Origin: Homarus americanus
Taxonomy: Eukaryota; Arthropoda; Malacostraca; Decapoda; Nephropidae
Reading direction: 5' to 3'
Length of the DNA stretch: 64,000 nucleotides
Assembly (NCBI RefSeq): GCF_018991925.1
Contig: NW_024756459.1
Location: 551,001-615,000, forward strand
A program made the position numbers and the translations under genes. Below are positions 12,005-22,541 of this stretch, one piece after another. How positions within the stretch are numbered: position 1 is the first letter of the stretch; each line of letters begins with the position of its first letter. The notes beneath the pieces were generated by a model. The model ran no database searches and was not told the DNA's origin. It saw nothing but the letters and a program-made list of their open reading frames with translations.

Positions 12005-12133
12005 ATGAGGCAGCGAAGCAAGAGTACACATGAAATATTAGATAATGATAAGGTAAAGGTGTAGAATAGCGCTAACACCAAAAATTGTCTACACACTAAT
12101 CACATGCTAATAAACACAGAAATGGAAACGACA

Positions 12134-12188
12134 AATAAAACTTGACCTAACATACCCATAGGTTGGGTATGTTAGGTCAAGTTTTATT
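12134..12188. repeat. Perfect hairpin, 25-bp arms with 5-nt loop
   Basis: Arm 12134-12158 (AATAAAACTTGACCTAACAT then ACCCA) is the exact reverse complement of 12164-12188, with loop TAGGT. There are no mismatches. The arms include CCTAAC/GTTAGG telomere-like pentamer sequence. No target duplication is evident. Confidence 0.9.
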
Positions 12189-13344
12189 AGGTTCTATGTA
12201 TTATCGTGGTAATTTATGTGTTAAACAACTTATCTTAATATTGAGATTGATACATCAGCAACACAAATGGCATCCGGGAGGAGAATTGTGTAGCGGAGAG
12301 TAAATAATTATAATAAATATAAATCTTAAAATTATACTAGAAAGTTGTCGTTTCTTTTAATATACTTAAAATCACCAAAACAATAAGTATATCAAAAATA
12401 AAGTCAGCAAACAACTTCTGGTGGTAGCCTTTACCTTCACCTTTACCCAAAATATTAGGTGATCATAATAAACATAAATAATTACAAATAAAGATATGTC
12501 ATATACTTTAACTTAATAGTATACTGTATATAACACTCGGTATGTAATTTGTTGTGGATATTTTACCGTGACAGGCTAAGTTCCTACTGACGCTATTTTA
12601 CCGTGAGTGTACTCTGATTGGCTAAGTAATTTCTGTTTAGTATGACGGGTTCTGTTCCCCGGCTAGGAAGTTAGATAAGGTTAGGTAGGTTTCTTTGGTT
12701 GGTTAGGTTAGGTCAGGTTCTATTAGGTTTCTTTGGTTGGTTAGGTTCTATTAAGTTTTAGTAAATATCGCCTCTTTTATAATGATAAGTTTCCATGCAC
12801 AACAGAAATATGGTTAGGTATGTTTACACCTACACAACAATAGGTCTAAATAAACGCCAAATGACACCATAGTCATGGTCAAATATAGTTCTTGCGTTGT
12901 TCGCTGGTAATAGACGATTAGCCAATCCGAGCGCCCTCACAGTAAAATAGCTTTAGTAAGAACTTAGCCAGTCACGGCAAACTATCAACTGCCTATCAAA
13001 TTTGTATGTCTTTTTGTCTATTCATCTGTCTGTATGCAAACTTATACTTTCCATCATAGATTTTTCTAAAGTTAAGTGAGAGATATTCAGCATACACCAG
13101 TTATAAGTACAGTACTGTATTTTCACCTACAACATATGTGCTACTCCTAACACACACTCCTAACACACCCTTACAGCACATATTCTTGTCCTAACACACA
13201 CATTCTTCCTACAACATCATCCACACCTCAGACACTCAGCTTCACAACTCTTATCATAACCTATACTGTACATCCATCAAGGTAAATATTCCCCCAAAAT
13301 GCTAATCCTTCACCCAAGACTAAAGTTCCTCGCCCAACCCACAG

Positions 13345-13573
13345 AGACGCGGTAGCCGACGCCTGACCTCCATAGGGCACTCTGACAGCTCCGGGTTATC
13401 ATCTCCTACTGAAGAACGACGTCCCCTCAACAGAATGCAATCAAGCTATCGCACCACTACCCACCCTTATAGAGACTCTGCGTCATCAGAATTTAGGGTG
13501 GGAGAGGCAGTCAGAGATGTGAGTCCAAGAGGGGCAATTAAGAGTTCGACGTCACTACCACACTTCTCTTCAG
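13345..13573 (+). CDS. Internal exon (229 nt) of the unrecognised Ser/Pro-rich protein gene
   Basis: Seen: acceptor CCCAACCCACAG, then an open frame starting RRGSRRLTSIGHSDSSG and ending SSTSLPHFSSG, then donor TTCAG|GTGAGG. The exon ends at phase 1. Its last base (G) plus GC from the next exon makes a glycine codon, giving a continuous join SLPHFSSG-KDSGFDETPL into the big exon. The content is rich in Ser, Arg, Thr and Pro with no membrane or globular signature, matching the composition of the following exon. An alternative acceptor at 13347 (ACAGAG) is possible and would change the upstream frame choice. The frame has no ATG start and is too short for a simple ORF scan to pick up. The phase match to its neighbour is the main reason to believe it. 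Confidence 0.72.
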
Positions 13574-13807
13574 GTGAGGGAGTTTTGTTGGTCTTTTATA
13601 TATGGTGTTAAGGTTTCTGAGTTTTGGGATGTCTGTATAATCTTGGTGTGGGAGTACATGGGGTGTGAAGTATACAGGTAATAGTTTTAATTTTCTTCGA
13701 ATTTGATTTTAAATTATTCACCGCAGTCAAGAATCCATCGAGAAAATAATCATTATGCAGTATTTGTTAATATTTTCCATGGCTTGTACCCATAAAAGAA
13801 TCATAAA

Positions 13808-14237
13808 TAGGTTGACTCTCGATTTAATGGCATCGACGGGACCTGGACCGTGCCATTAAATTAAAATGGGGGAGGGGGGGGTGGCAAAATTTAAACACTC
13901 CACGGTCTAATCTCTGTAATACTGTATTTCAATCTTCTGCACAATGTTCAGGAAACTTTTTTCTTCTTTGAGTCACTAGTAACTCTGGTAGGTTTTTCAG
14001 GTCGCTTAGAAGCCATAATTGATGCAAAGAAAGTAGAAATTTAAGGAGGTCATACGAGCACAGCATAAGTTGGACTTAATGCCAAAACAGACTGACCGCA
14101 GTGCAGTGGGAGCGTTGCATTAGGTAGAGGATCTTGTGGAAATTATGGGCGAGCCTTTCAAATTCACGATCTCTAAATTTTGCCATTAATTGCGAGTTGC
14201 CGGTAAATCCAGTGCCGTTAAATCGAGGTTCAACCTG
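13808..14237 (-). mobile_element. Deleted Tigger/pogo-like DNA transposon (430 bp)
   Basis: Seen: terminal inverted repeats, left TAGGTTGACTCTCGATTTAA and right (reverse complement) CAGGTTGAACCTCGATTTAA, with TA following the right end. On the minus strand inside, 14016-13948, a short frame reads MASKRPEKPTRVTSDSKKKK and then stops. Known: CAG-starting TIRs, TA target sites and a basic MxxKR... transposase N-terminus are typical of the Tigger/pogo group of the Tc1/mariner superfamily. The element has lost nearly all transposase coding sequence. It lies in an intron of the only supported gene, antisense to it. Confidence 0.72.
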
Positions 14238-14276
14238 TAAGTGCTATCCCGATTAGTGGGAATAATTGGTGGAGCT

Positions 14277-14515
14277 CTTCCGGGGATGCTAGATTTCTTG
14301 GTAACAAGACGACTCTCTCAAGCCTGGAAAAATCCCATCCCTCAAATTTTTCCAGGTTCTGGGAAAGTTTCTCAGAATTGTACATGAATAGTTCATTAAT
14401 TCATCCTCGGAATTTGCTCCCAGACCTGGATAAAAAAATTTTTTGGAGAGTTTCCGTAATTTTTTTCAGAATTTTTCAGAAGTTTATCTAGTATTGTATT
14501 CATTATTCATCCTGG
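14277..14515 (+). repeat. Unnamed interspersed repeat, copy 1
   Basis: Contains, in order, AAAAATCCCATCCCTCAAAT, CAGGTTCTGGGAAAGTTTCT, CATCCTCGGAATTTGCTCCC and AGACCTGGATAAAAAAATTT. The same blocks occur in the same order in reverse complement at 24683-24862. No coding sequence or terminal repeats are evident. It sits directly between the two Tigger-like relics in the intron. Confidence 0.7.
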
Positions 14516-14760
14516 AATGTAGATATCCTCTTCCCATTGGAGCATATATACATTGCTTACCCCACATGCTGGAGCATATACAGTAGAATGTCCTCATCCC
14601 AGAGCTTACTGTTTACCCATTCTTCACACTAGAGTTCTTTGCCACTAAACAAACACTATTGATGGTTCTGTATTGGTCCATATTCACAATGAGTCTTGAT
14701 TTCTTTATTTATTTCAAACATTCACCTGCTTCATGTTACTGTATTATTATTATTATTATA

Positions 14761-15243
14761 CAGTAAAAACTTCATAATTCGTACTTCCGTAATTAAAAAT
14801 TACTCATAATTTGTAATGTTTTGATGTTACGAAATACATTAAAAAAAATTTTATATGTATTTGGTAAAATTTCTAATTATGAGAGACATTTACGAATATC
14901 TATGACGCATTCGTTGCTGTTGGACGCGACCTCCAACCTCCGTGTAAACAAGTAAATACGCGTGTCAGTCAGTTTATGTCGGTCGCTCGTCAAGTGCACG
15001 TCTATGGTTTACCGTGCATGCTTTTTCCACTTGTTTTTCCATCATTGCCCGGTGTTTGAGCCAATATGTCTGATAACCATAATCTAGTATACTGTACTTA
15101 GAAGCGATTAGATTCTTATTGGGGCAGATAGCGGAAAAGTGCCTCTGTTTTGTTTGTTTTTCCTTCAGGAGGTGTCCCTAATAATTTGTAAGGGCTAGAG
15201 TCCCTAGTATTGTACAGTATTTAGAATTATGGAGGTCTTACTT
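14761..15243 (+). mobile_element. Second deleted Tigger-like DNA transposon (483 bp)
   Basis: Seen: left end TA|CAGTAAAAACTTCATAATTC and right end GAATTATGGAGGTCTTACTT|TA, which are imperfect inverted repeats (about 15 of 20 positions agree) flanked by TA on both sides. Near the middle, TGTTTGAGCCAATATGTCTG places an ATG (15066) after a leader with the look of a Tigger transposase start, but the frame stops after 11 codons. This is a different family from the neighbouring element, since the TIRs do not match. It is probably non-autonomous. The boundary call rests on the TIR match. Confidence 0.6.
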
Positions 15244-16205
15244 TATCATGCTTTACTTAAATTTTTCTCTCTATAGATGTTATTTAAACTTATGCACTCT
15301 TTGAAACCTCTCTTAGGTGATCTTCATTATCTCACTGGTTAACCCCTTGGGTACAAATGGTCTCTCTGCTCAATAAAATCATCTGGCATTAGACAAATAA
15401 AATATTAAAAGTGATGTCCAGTAGTGAACAGGATGAAGAAAATTCCATTCATATCATGAAAGGTGTATTTGAGGTTATATACAGGAGGACTTTACTTCTG
15501 AAGTATGAATTCATAAGTATTGGCTCTTGATATAGTTACTGTATATAACAACACGATCATAGACAAGTTTAATAATCAACTTTTTCCACAACACTATTAC
15601 TGTATTGTTCAGTTATGGCTGTTTTGACTTAGCCATGCTGGTGGATTTTCTCTGTTTTTAATGGCAAACACCCGAGTGTTGGAATGAGTAGGAATGTAAA
15701 AGTATTTAAGAAAGGTATGCCTTAAGTTAAGGTATCTTATCTTTCCATGTTCATTCTAAACTTCCTTATTGGACACACAGTAATATGTTTCTTGAATCAT
15801 AAAAAAATAAAGCTGCCTATTTGTAAGAATATAATGTTGAAACTTTTGACTCTGGCATATACTGCGTCAAGATTGACCTTTTACCAGTTTGAGACGGCTC
15901 ACTCCAGGGTTGGCTCTTTAACTGTTCAGTCTTCTCTATGACAAGATATGTTTTATGCTGATCTAAAAATTCTTATTTGAAAAGAAGTTTTAAAAATTAT
16001 GGTTTATTGTGTGTTTCATCTCTTGCTGAATATGGTCTATTCATTTGCCTTTTTATATAATTATACATTACTGTACTACTGTATATAGTTATTCAAAAGC
16101 AAGATACTTATACCCATCTCAGTACTGTACTTGAATTATTATGGTAGCATAGCAATGAAAACATATAATTTTTATACAATAGTAAATGATTTTCCTTATT
16201 TGCAG

Positions 16206-18332
16206 GCAAGGACAGTGGGTTTGACGAGACTCCATTGGTCGAAGATCCCAACAACTCAGGGGGTCGCGGAAGTCGTCCAGGAGGAGGGTTCATTGTCTCC
16301 GGGGTGTTCAACGACTCTTCCAGAATGTTTATCCCGGCTCCTCCGTCTCCAACTCCGGACTACGATGATGACGGAGACTCGGACGGGAATGAATCTGATA
16401 TACTGCAGGGCTCTCAGTTCTATGTCGTGACGGATGCTCAAGGTGATGTCGTCAAGAAAAAGGTTACCAATCGGGATTCTCTGAGTGACGATAGTCTCCA
16501 GAATGCACCCGTGGCAGCAGGAAAATCATCAAAGGCTTCTACACCCGTGAAGAAGCCAACTACACCACTGCAGAACATGATTAAAGAGTTCCACCAAGGT
16601 TTACCTCCAGTTGAGCATGAGAACGGTTTCTCCGATGACTCTCTGGAAGACTCCACAGTTGCCGCATCCAGACCTTTTTCTATCAGCCAGAAACCTCATA
16701 GACAAAATTCTGTGGAATCGTTGGTGTCGGTGGAGAGTTCTACGGCCTCGTTTGATTACATGAATGCCGGACAAGCAAGAAATGCCTCCTATGAGAGACC
16801 AAAGTCAAGACCTTCACCTACGACTCCTGGGTCGGGTAGTAATGTTAAAGGGAACAATTTGAGAGATAGAAAAGATATTAATGGCAAAGTGAAAAAATCT
16901 GTTCCCAAGTCAGCAGAAAATGGCTTTGGTAACAGGGGTAGCTCGAGCAGGGAAGACGAAAGCAAAGGCGACCCAAACAATTTTAGCAGACAGAGTTCGA
17001 GAGAGAGTTCTCACAGCTCGGGATCAAATAGCTCAAAACCCGGTGAAAAGTTTGATACAATAAGACATATGTTGAAAGAAGGTTTAATTGAAGGTTTAGA
17101 TGAGAGTCCACCTCAGTTTAAGCCACCTCCGCCTGCAAAGAAAACACCAAATGGATTACAGTCCGAGGAGAGAGCAGATAGCGGATTGGGCTCGACGTTT
17201 AGTACGACACGAACGGAAGAGAGTGTCGGTAGTGACAACAGATCTGATCTCTTTGGTACTCCACCATCACTAACCTCACCTGAAGATGCAGAGAATATAA
17301 GGAAAATGAAATCAGATAATAGGAAAGGAAAGGAGACAGTTCGCAGTTGCTCCTCCATTGCCTCAGAAGACATGGAGAGAAATCGTGATGAAGGCGATGA
17401 AGTGGAAATCCTAATGCAGGAAACTATGGAAGTCCCTCCCCTTCCACCACCCAGGGATGAATCGATGCACTGGACGCCTCGAACTACAGCACCTTTAATT
17501 CAAAAGGATCTAGCCAGAAGTTCGATAAGATCAGTGCCAACAACACCTTCCACATCAAAAAATGCAAGCTGGCTTCACAACAGCACCTCAGGGAAAGAAG
17601 AAATGATTGAGGTAGCGTCAAATCACTCTCACCACCTCGCAGGGGACAAGGTCACACATGTAGATGATCTTTATGGTCAGAATGAACAACAGGAGAGTGC
17701 AAGCGAAGTCAGCAGTGCTATTAATGGTTCACTTGCCACCCATTATAGTATCCAAGATAATGACAATCCACTAACAGATCGTGAATTCTTAGAGAATTTA
17801 AAAAATCTGGAGCCCAGACCTCGCCCCGACACCTTAGCCGTAATTACCGAAGACCAGGGGAGCATTGGATCCCGAGGCAGTCGTTCAGGTCGCCTGCTGT
17901 CCAGAATTGCAGATTCTGTCCGAAGTGGAAGTAGAACACCGACTCCATCTTCTTCATCTAGCTCCACCACTCGTGCCACCACCACTAAACTCACTTCCAC
18001 CTCAAGATCTTCCACCCGTATCCATGGAGACATCATCAGAGAGCCATGGCGGTCATCCCTCCGTGAGTCAGCCTTGCCCTCGCCTCAGGAATACGCTCGC
18101 CTTCCGTCACTCAGTCCGTCTGTCGTACCACTAACCCGAGATGGCTCGGGACGCTTTAGGAGCATCGAAGATTTGGCTGAAGCAGTTTCTATGCCAGAAC
18201 AAGATGTTACATTATCTGGGAAAAAGAAGAAACACTCCACGTTGCCACCAAACCTCACACCAGGAGACATGAAGAAAGAGAATAAAGAACTTCGGCGAGC
18301 CACTTCTCTTATGGTTGGCAAAAAAGGAAAAG
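16206..18332 (+). CDS. Large internal exon (2127 nt), disordered Ser/Pro-rich protein, family not recognised
   Basis: Seen: acceptor TTTCCTTATTTGCAG and donor AAAAG|GTAAGA enclose 708 codons open throughout. The exon is phase 1 at both ends and exactly divisible by three, so it could be skipped without a frameshift. Translation starts KDSGFDETPLVEDPNN. In order along it: a Pro-rich then acidic patch (IPAPPSPTPDYDDDGDSDG, about residues 38-56); two copies of an SDDSL motif each followed about five residues later by VAA (near 16480 and 16630); Ser/Arg-rich stretches; FKPPPPAKK (near 17115) and PPLPPPRDE (near 17435), the latter two resembling SH3 or EVH1 ligands; SRTPTPSSSSSS (near 17930); and a basic end with RRATSLMVGKKGKGK, an RRxS/T kinase-type site. 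There is no signal peptide, membrane segment or recognised domain. The style suggests a cytoskeletal or signalling scaffold, but that is inference. If the donor is not used the frame runs on 36 codons to TAA at 18438-18440. Confidence 0.85.
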
Positions 18333-19612
18333 GTAAGACTTTCAATTATTTTTTACTGTCCTATAATTCATTAATATTTGTTCTATATCTCAACCAGGCA
18401 ATAAGAATAATCAGTGCAGATATTTTTATAATAACAAACTAAAATTATCAGTGTCATATGGTGATGAGTTATGATATTCACTGGCTGGATAAAAGAAGCA
18501 TCACAGAAGGACAGTGTATTGTTGTGCATGTAGCATGAAGATGTGAGAATCTTGTTACTGCATAACTAATAGTAGAACTCTTAGTCATTGTTCCAATCTG
18601 ATTTTCTGCACTTACATAAGAATGTTCTCTCCTCCCTCTCTTCTGTTGTCCTGAGGTAGCTGTATGCCTGTCAAGTCTCTCGGTTTCTTAATCATATAAT
18701 AAAATAATAATTCAGGAATATATTTTAAGTCATTACAAAGACATTAATCAATAACAAGAAGAAATATTACAGTAAATTTTCTTTAGTTTGTGAGTTAGGC
18801 AGCCTATTCACTTGCAAGTTTAATCTTCAAGGTACTGCATTTGCTCTTATTATCAGGAGAAACATTATGTCCTCTAATAAACCCTATTTTAGGTTAAACA
18901 GATCTGTTCCTGACAATATAGACAAAATGATTTTTTCTTCCTGTTATCTGTCTCAATTTTGTACAAATATTCTTCCATTAAGAAAACTTGGAGTCACACC
19001 ACCCAGTTGTCCCTCAGTCACCACTAACCCTGTACAGTAGTTTGTCATGTTAATTTGAGTAAAAGACCAGGAAGAAAGTTGTCTGGTGAAATTAGATACA
19101 AAATTGAAGAACAAGAACTTTTTGCCTGTTGTATTTCTGACTTAAACAATTCAGTCTTTTAAAAGTTGATTTATGAACTAATATAATGTTTAATATAATG
19201 AAAACTAGAGAGATGCTAGACTGTGGGATTAACTGAGGCATGATGTTCTAATGTGACAGTGAGTGATGCTATTAACATTTTGAAAATTTCCAGCGAGAAT
19301 CACGTTGATTTAGTGTTGAAAAGTATATGGTGATTATCAGTAATTATTCCATTTTTTATCACAGTAAGTTAGTTGGATTATTACACCAACCATTGTAGCC
19401 AACAGTCCTTGTAGTGTTGTAGAAGGTAATGAACGTTCATTTGTCTGTCTCAGGGTCACAGTTCACAAGTTGATGCTTGTTAAAATCTTAGTTTTTATTT
19501 ATTTATTTACAGCTGTTTATACGTAATTACTATAGCCATGAATTAAAGCACAAAAATATTCTAGCAAAAATTAAGAATATTAAAATAATTTTGTTCAACT
19601 TTGTGAAACCAG
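18333..19612 (+). other. Intron between the large exon and the 213-nt exon
   Basis: The intron has a GTAAGA donor and an AAACCAG acceptor, phase 1 on both sides. The sequence is AT-rich with no obvious repeats or open frames. The first 108 nt stay open in the exon frame and would add a hydrophobic tail if the intron were retained. Confidence 0.6.
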
Positions 19613-19825
19613 CTGGATGTGATCAGCCGGAACCAAAGTTGACCACGACTCCAGCAAAGCCACCAACGCCTCAAAACGATGAGCAGGCAAGCAAAGCACT
19701 CGTTTTATTGCCAGGCAAGGCACAAAAATACAAAGAAATAACAATGACTGGTGTTTGGCACAAAGAAATTAACATGAAATTTGGAGACAATTTGGAAATG
19801 CTAACTTTTTCCACTCAGAATTTTA
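19613..19825 (+). CDS. Internal exon (213 nt) following the large exon
   Basis: Seen: acceptor GTGAAACCAG then an open frame GCDQPEPKLTTTPAKPPTP, a middle part LVLLPGKAQKYKEITMTGVW, and end EMLTFSTQNF, followed by donor TTTTA|GTAAGT. With start at 19613 the exon enters and leaves at phase 1, fitting the G left over from the previous exon (GCT, alanine, at the junction). The first third is Pro/Thr/Lys-rich linker; the remainder has a regular hydrophobic-charged pattern that could begin a folded domain, unlike the exon before. A second in-phase acceptor exists at 19655. If the donor is ignored the frame ends at a TGA at 19861-19863. I found no convincing next exon in the remaining sequence; the gene may continue in a long intron or beyond the window. 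Confidence 0.65.
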
Positions 19826-20638
19826 GTAAGTCGCACTTTTTTAACTCAACTGAAGAAACATGAAATGTTTTGGTATCTACCAGACAGCGTATTTAATATC
19901 AAGATATACTTTCACGATTAATATACAATAATGTAGCATTTCCAAACAAAACAATCCATCCCGGTGCTTAGAAAGGTACATTACTTACTGGGGCTACGGT
20001 GTATTCCCTGTGGGGGCTTTGTTGTCTTGTTGCGGGCACCTGACCTATTGTGCTTGTTAACCTGTAGTGCTTTCTAACTTTACTAATGTAGATAGATAGT
20101 TAGACTTACTTACATATTTACCATGTTGCTCATGTGTACTGTACTGTGTTCTGGACAATGGTGTTGGGTCTGTGTGTCCAGATCTTGCTCAGTTGTTTGT
20201 CATTGTGAACCTGTTGGGCTTGTAGCATTAGTGGATCTATTACTTATATCAGAACTCTGTATTTGTATACAATGTCTTAAGAGTAAGAAGTTTTGTATAA
20301 ATACAGAAGTGTAGTATCATTATTTATTTATCTTTGAAGGGTGGATACAAAACTACATAATCATAAGGTTTACTGGATGTAGTAGGTAAGTGCTGTAGTT
20401 GTACAAAGTGGAGGTATGTTTTTCATTGCAAGACATGATATCATCCTTAAGAAACAGGTTGATATTCATGGTGAGTTCTTCCCTAATGATGTGGAGGTTA
20501 TTTTCAGAATTAAGAGGAGGAGGAGGGGAAGTATGAAGGAGATAGATAACTGTTATCTTGAGTAGTTATTGTTGTTATCATGGTTCCATTACCTTAGTGT
20601 CCTTTTCCTAAGCACCTTACTTTTTTACTTTTACTTAC

Positions 20639-20662
20639 TTTTATCCTCTTCACCACTGATCG
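20639..20662 (-). mobile_element. Possible minimal 3' remnant of the same LINE family
   Basis: These 24 bases are identical to the terminal bases of the LINE copy at 22542-22565, in the same (minus) orientation, and are followed on the minus strand by an A-rich tract with GTAAGTAAAAGTAAA. An extreme 5' truncation would leave just such a scar. Coincidence is unlikely at this length but cannot be excluded. Confidence 0.45.
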
Positions 20663-21469
20663 ATGAAGAGGATAAAATTGAGTAAAATATTCTGAGTTAT
20701 CGTATATTATCATCCAGGAATGTTAAGCTTCTGAAGATTTTTTTTTAATAAATATCCGTTATATAAAAGGTCAAAATAGCCTTGTGCTTTTCATCGAGTC
20801 TTGTTACTTTAAATGGTCCTTACCTCTCTGAGCTTTGAAAAACATTTGAGATATTTTAGTTTTAATTTTCTTTATTGATGTTTAATAATAATGTTGAGTT
20901 CATATTCTTTCAAAATAATTTTTTGAATTTAGGTCATGATTATCATATCAAGTTTCCCCAGAATCCTTGTATGAGTTGAATGTTGCGAAGGGCTCTTGAG
21001 TTTGGTCCAGTTGATGGTCTCACTGTTTACTATTTACATTTGATGAAGAGATAGACAGTTCAGGTCATCCATTCACCCATTTATATAAGCTGATGATGTT
21101 TTGGTGTCTGTAATCTGTGTCACATAATCCAGTTCTTAGGGAATAGCCAAGTCGGATTTGGTGTGGATTTTACCATATGTGTGGCTGTCTTGATTACAGT
21201 CCTAAGAACAAAATTATCTGCTTTTAGTGACCAGATTTGTCTTTTTTATCTTGAGCAGAAGTTGTTTAGTGTTGCAAACATTCTCTTACTTCACATTTCA
21301 TGATCTCGTTATTCAGGATCACATTTTTATACTGAATAGTTCTTTCATATACAGTACAAGTCTGCCTCTGTTTGTTTTGGCTTCAACTTTAGCCTAACAG
21401 AAATTTAGTGCTGAATAATGTTCACAAGATGGATTAACAACTATCAAGATTATTTTCCCAAATTTGATG

Positions 21470-22198
21470 TAAAAACAGGTTGGAGGAAATTGGTGTCACG
21501 AGAGCCTTCATCGTGGACATTTCACAAGGAGCTGTGTTCTTGGATATCCTACCTGCAAACAGAGTTAAGACTGGAACTTTGTGTGCAAAGGCTTCAGCCA
21601 TAAAACTGTCTACCAGGTCTGTAAAAGAACCCTTTAAGGTATAACAAAACATTACCTATATGGAAAAGAGCTGAGTTGAAGAACTTCTATATTTTTCATC
21701 ATTATGGATCACAAAACATCCTCTTTCCACTCATCTGTTTTGAACAATCCAGTCAAAGAAACTGAACACACAAGTGCTCCTGTATCTAGATCCCTTCTCA
21801 CAACACCCTGGATCTGTTTACCCTCAGAGTGTTTGGAAGTCACTGTTGAACTGTCTATTTAGGGAGTGGAAATGACTACCCCTGTACAGTACATTGAGTC
21901 ATTTTAAGTTGAGAAGGTTCATCCTTTTTCCTCCACTTACAGTATCTTTACAGTCTAAACACTGAGCTACATTTCATTTGGGAATATCATGGAAAGGAGT
22001 CGGCCAGATGTCTTAAGTCTGAGAGTATCCTCAACTGTAACTACCCTGATATCACTCATCACCAGTTGCCAAAACCTTCACTATACATGGAAGGTGTTGG
22101 ATCAGTACCAGAACAGGAAGCTGCCTCCCCATCCAGCAAGTTGCCTACTTCAGAACATTGTCTCAGCCTAAACACCATTAAACTGTTATGGTCTCCAT
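21470..22198 (+). pseudogene. Possible frameshifted coding relic, family not recognised
   Basis: Seen in successive + strand frames: LEEIGVTRAFIVDISQGAVF, then LDILPANRVKTGTLC (about 21482-21640); then LPIWKRAELKNFYIFHHYGS (about 21655-21720); then SRSLLTTPWICLPSECLEVT (about 21786-21860); then HFIWEYHGKESARCLKSESI, and near its end PEQEAASPSSKLPTSEHC (about 21971-22198). Each piece looks like ordinary mixed-composition protein rather than repeat translation, but stops and frame changes separate them. A minus-strand frame over 21434-21652 is also open, so the strand is not certain. I cannot name the family. It could be an old processed pseudogene, a retroelement fragment or chance. Confidence 0.3.
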
Positions 22199-22541
22199 AA
22201 TCTCAGGAGGAATAAGGATTGCTGCCTTATCTTGACTCTGGCTCAGCACACCAACTTGCTTTTTAAGCTTGTGAATTTAAGCCTATTCATTTTTCAGGAA
22301 AATAGTCAATCCTCGTAGCTCCATGTCATAAAAAGAATATCAAGTATTTTACCACAATCCTAACATTCAGTGGAGGTAAAGCTGTTCAAGATACAACAAA
22401 AATAACGAACCTGATAATATAATTTATTACCCACAGCCTGGAGCAAACTTTTCACTCCCCAGGCTACACAGGGCTCATTACTGTGACTCATCTGAAGAAA
22501 TATTCACAAGCAGTCAAAATCTTGTCTGAACATACTTTTCC

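Larger units (their letters stand above)
9750..13344 (+). other. Intron between the 79-nt and 229-nt exons
   Basis: The intron has a GTGAGT donor and CAG acceptor. It contains (TG)n at 9802-9931, 10867-10934 and 11186-11223, a three-copy 31-bp repeat at 10298-10400, a 42-bp duplication at 10624-10707, a perfect 25-bp-arm hairpin at 12134-12188, and scattered GGTTAGGTTAGG stretches near 10430, 10733 and 12680. The rest is AT-rich sequence with no coding signal that I can see. Confidence 0.55.
13574..16205 (+). other. Intron between the 229-nt exon and the large exon, loaded with transposon relics
   Basis: A GTGAGG donor and TTTGCAG acceptor bound the intron, and the flanking exons join in frame. 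It contains two short Tigger/pogo-like elements (13808-14237 and 14761-15243) and one copy of an unnamed repeat (about 14277-14515). The remainder (15245-16205) is AT-rich and featureless apart from a weak open stretch at 15747-15941 that shows no recognisable protein. Confidence 0.7.

Noticed and set aside
18333..18440. C-terminal extension of the large exon as the true protein end
   Set aside because: A consensus GTAAGA donor sits at the point where composition changes from basic/disordered to random hydrophobic, and the next exon fits in phase. Kept only as a possible readthrough form.
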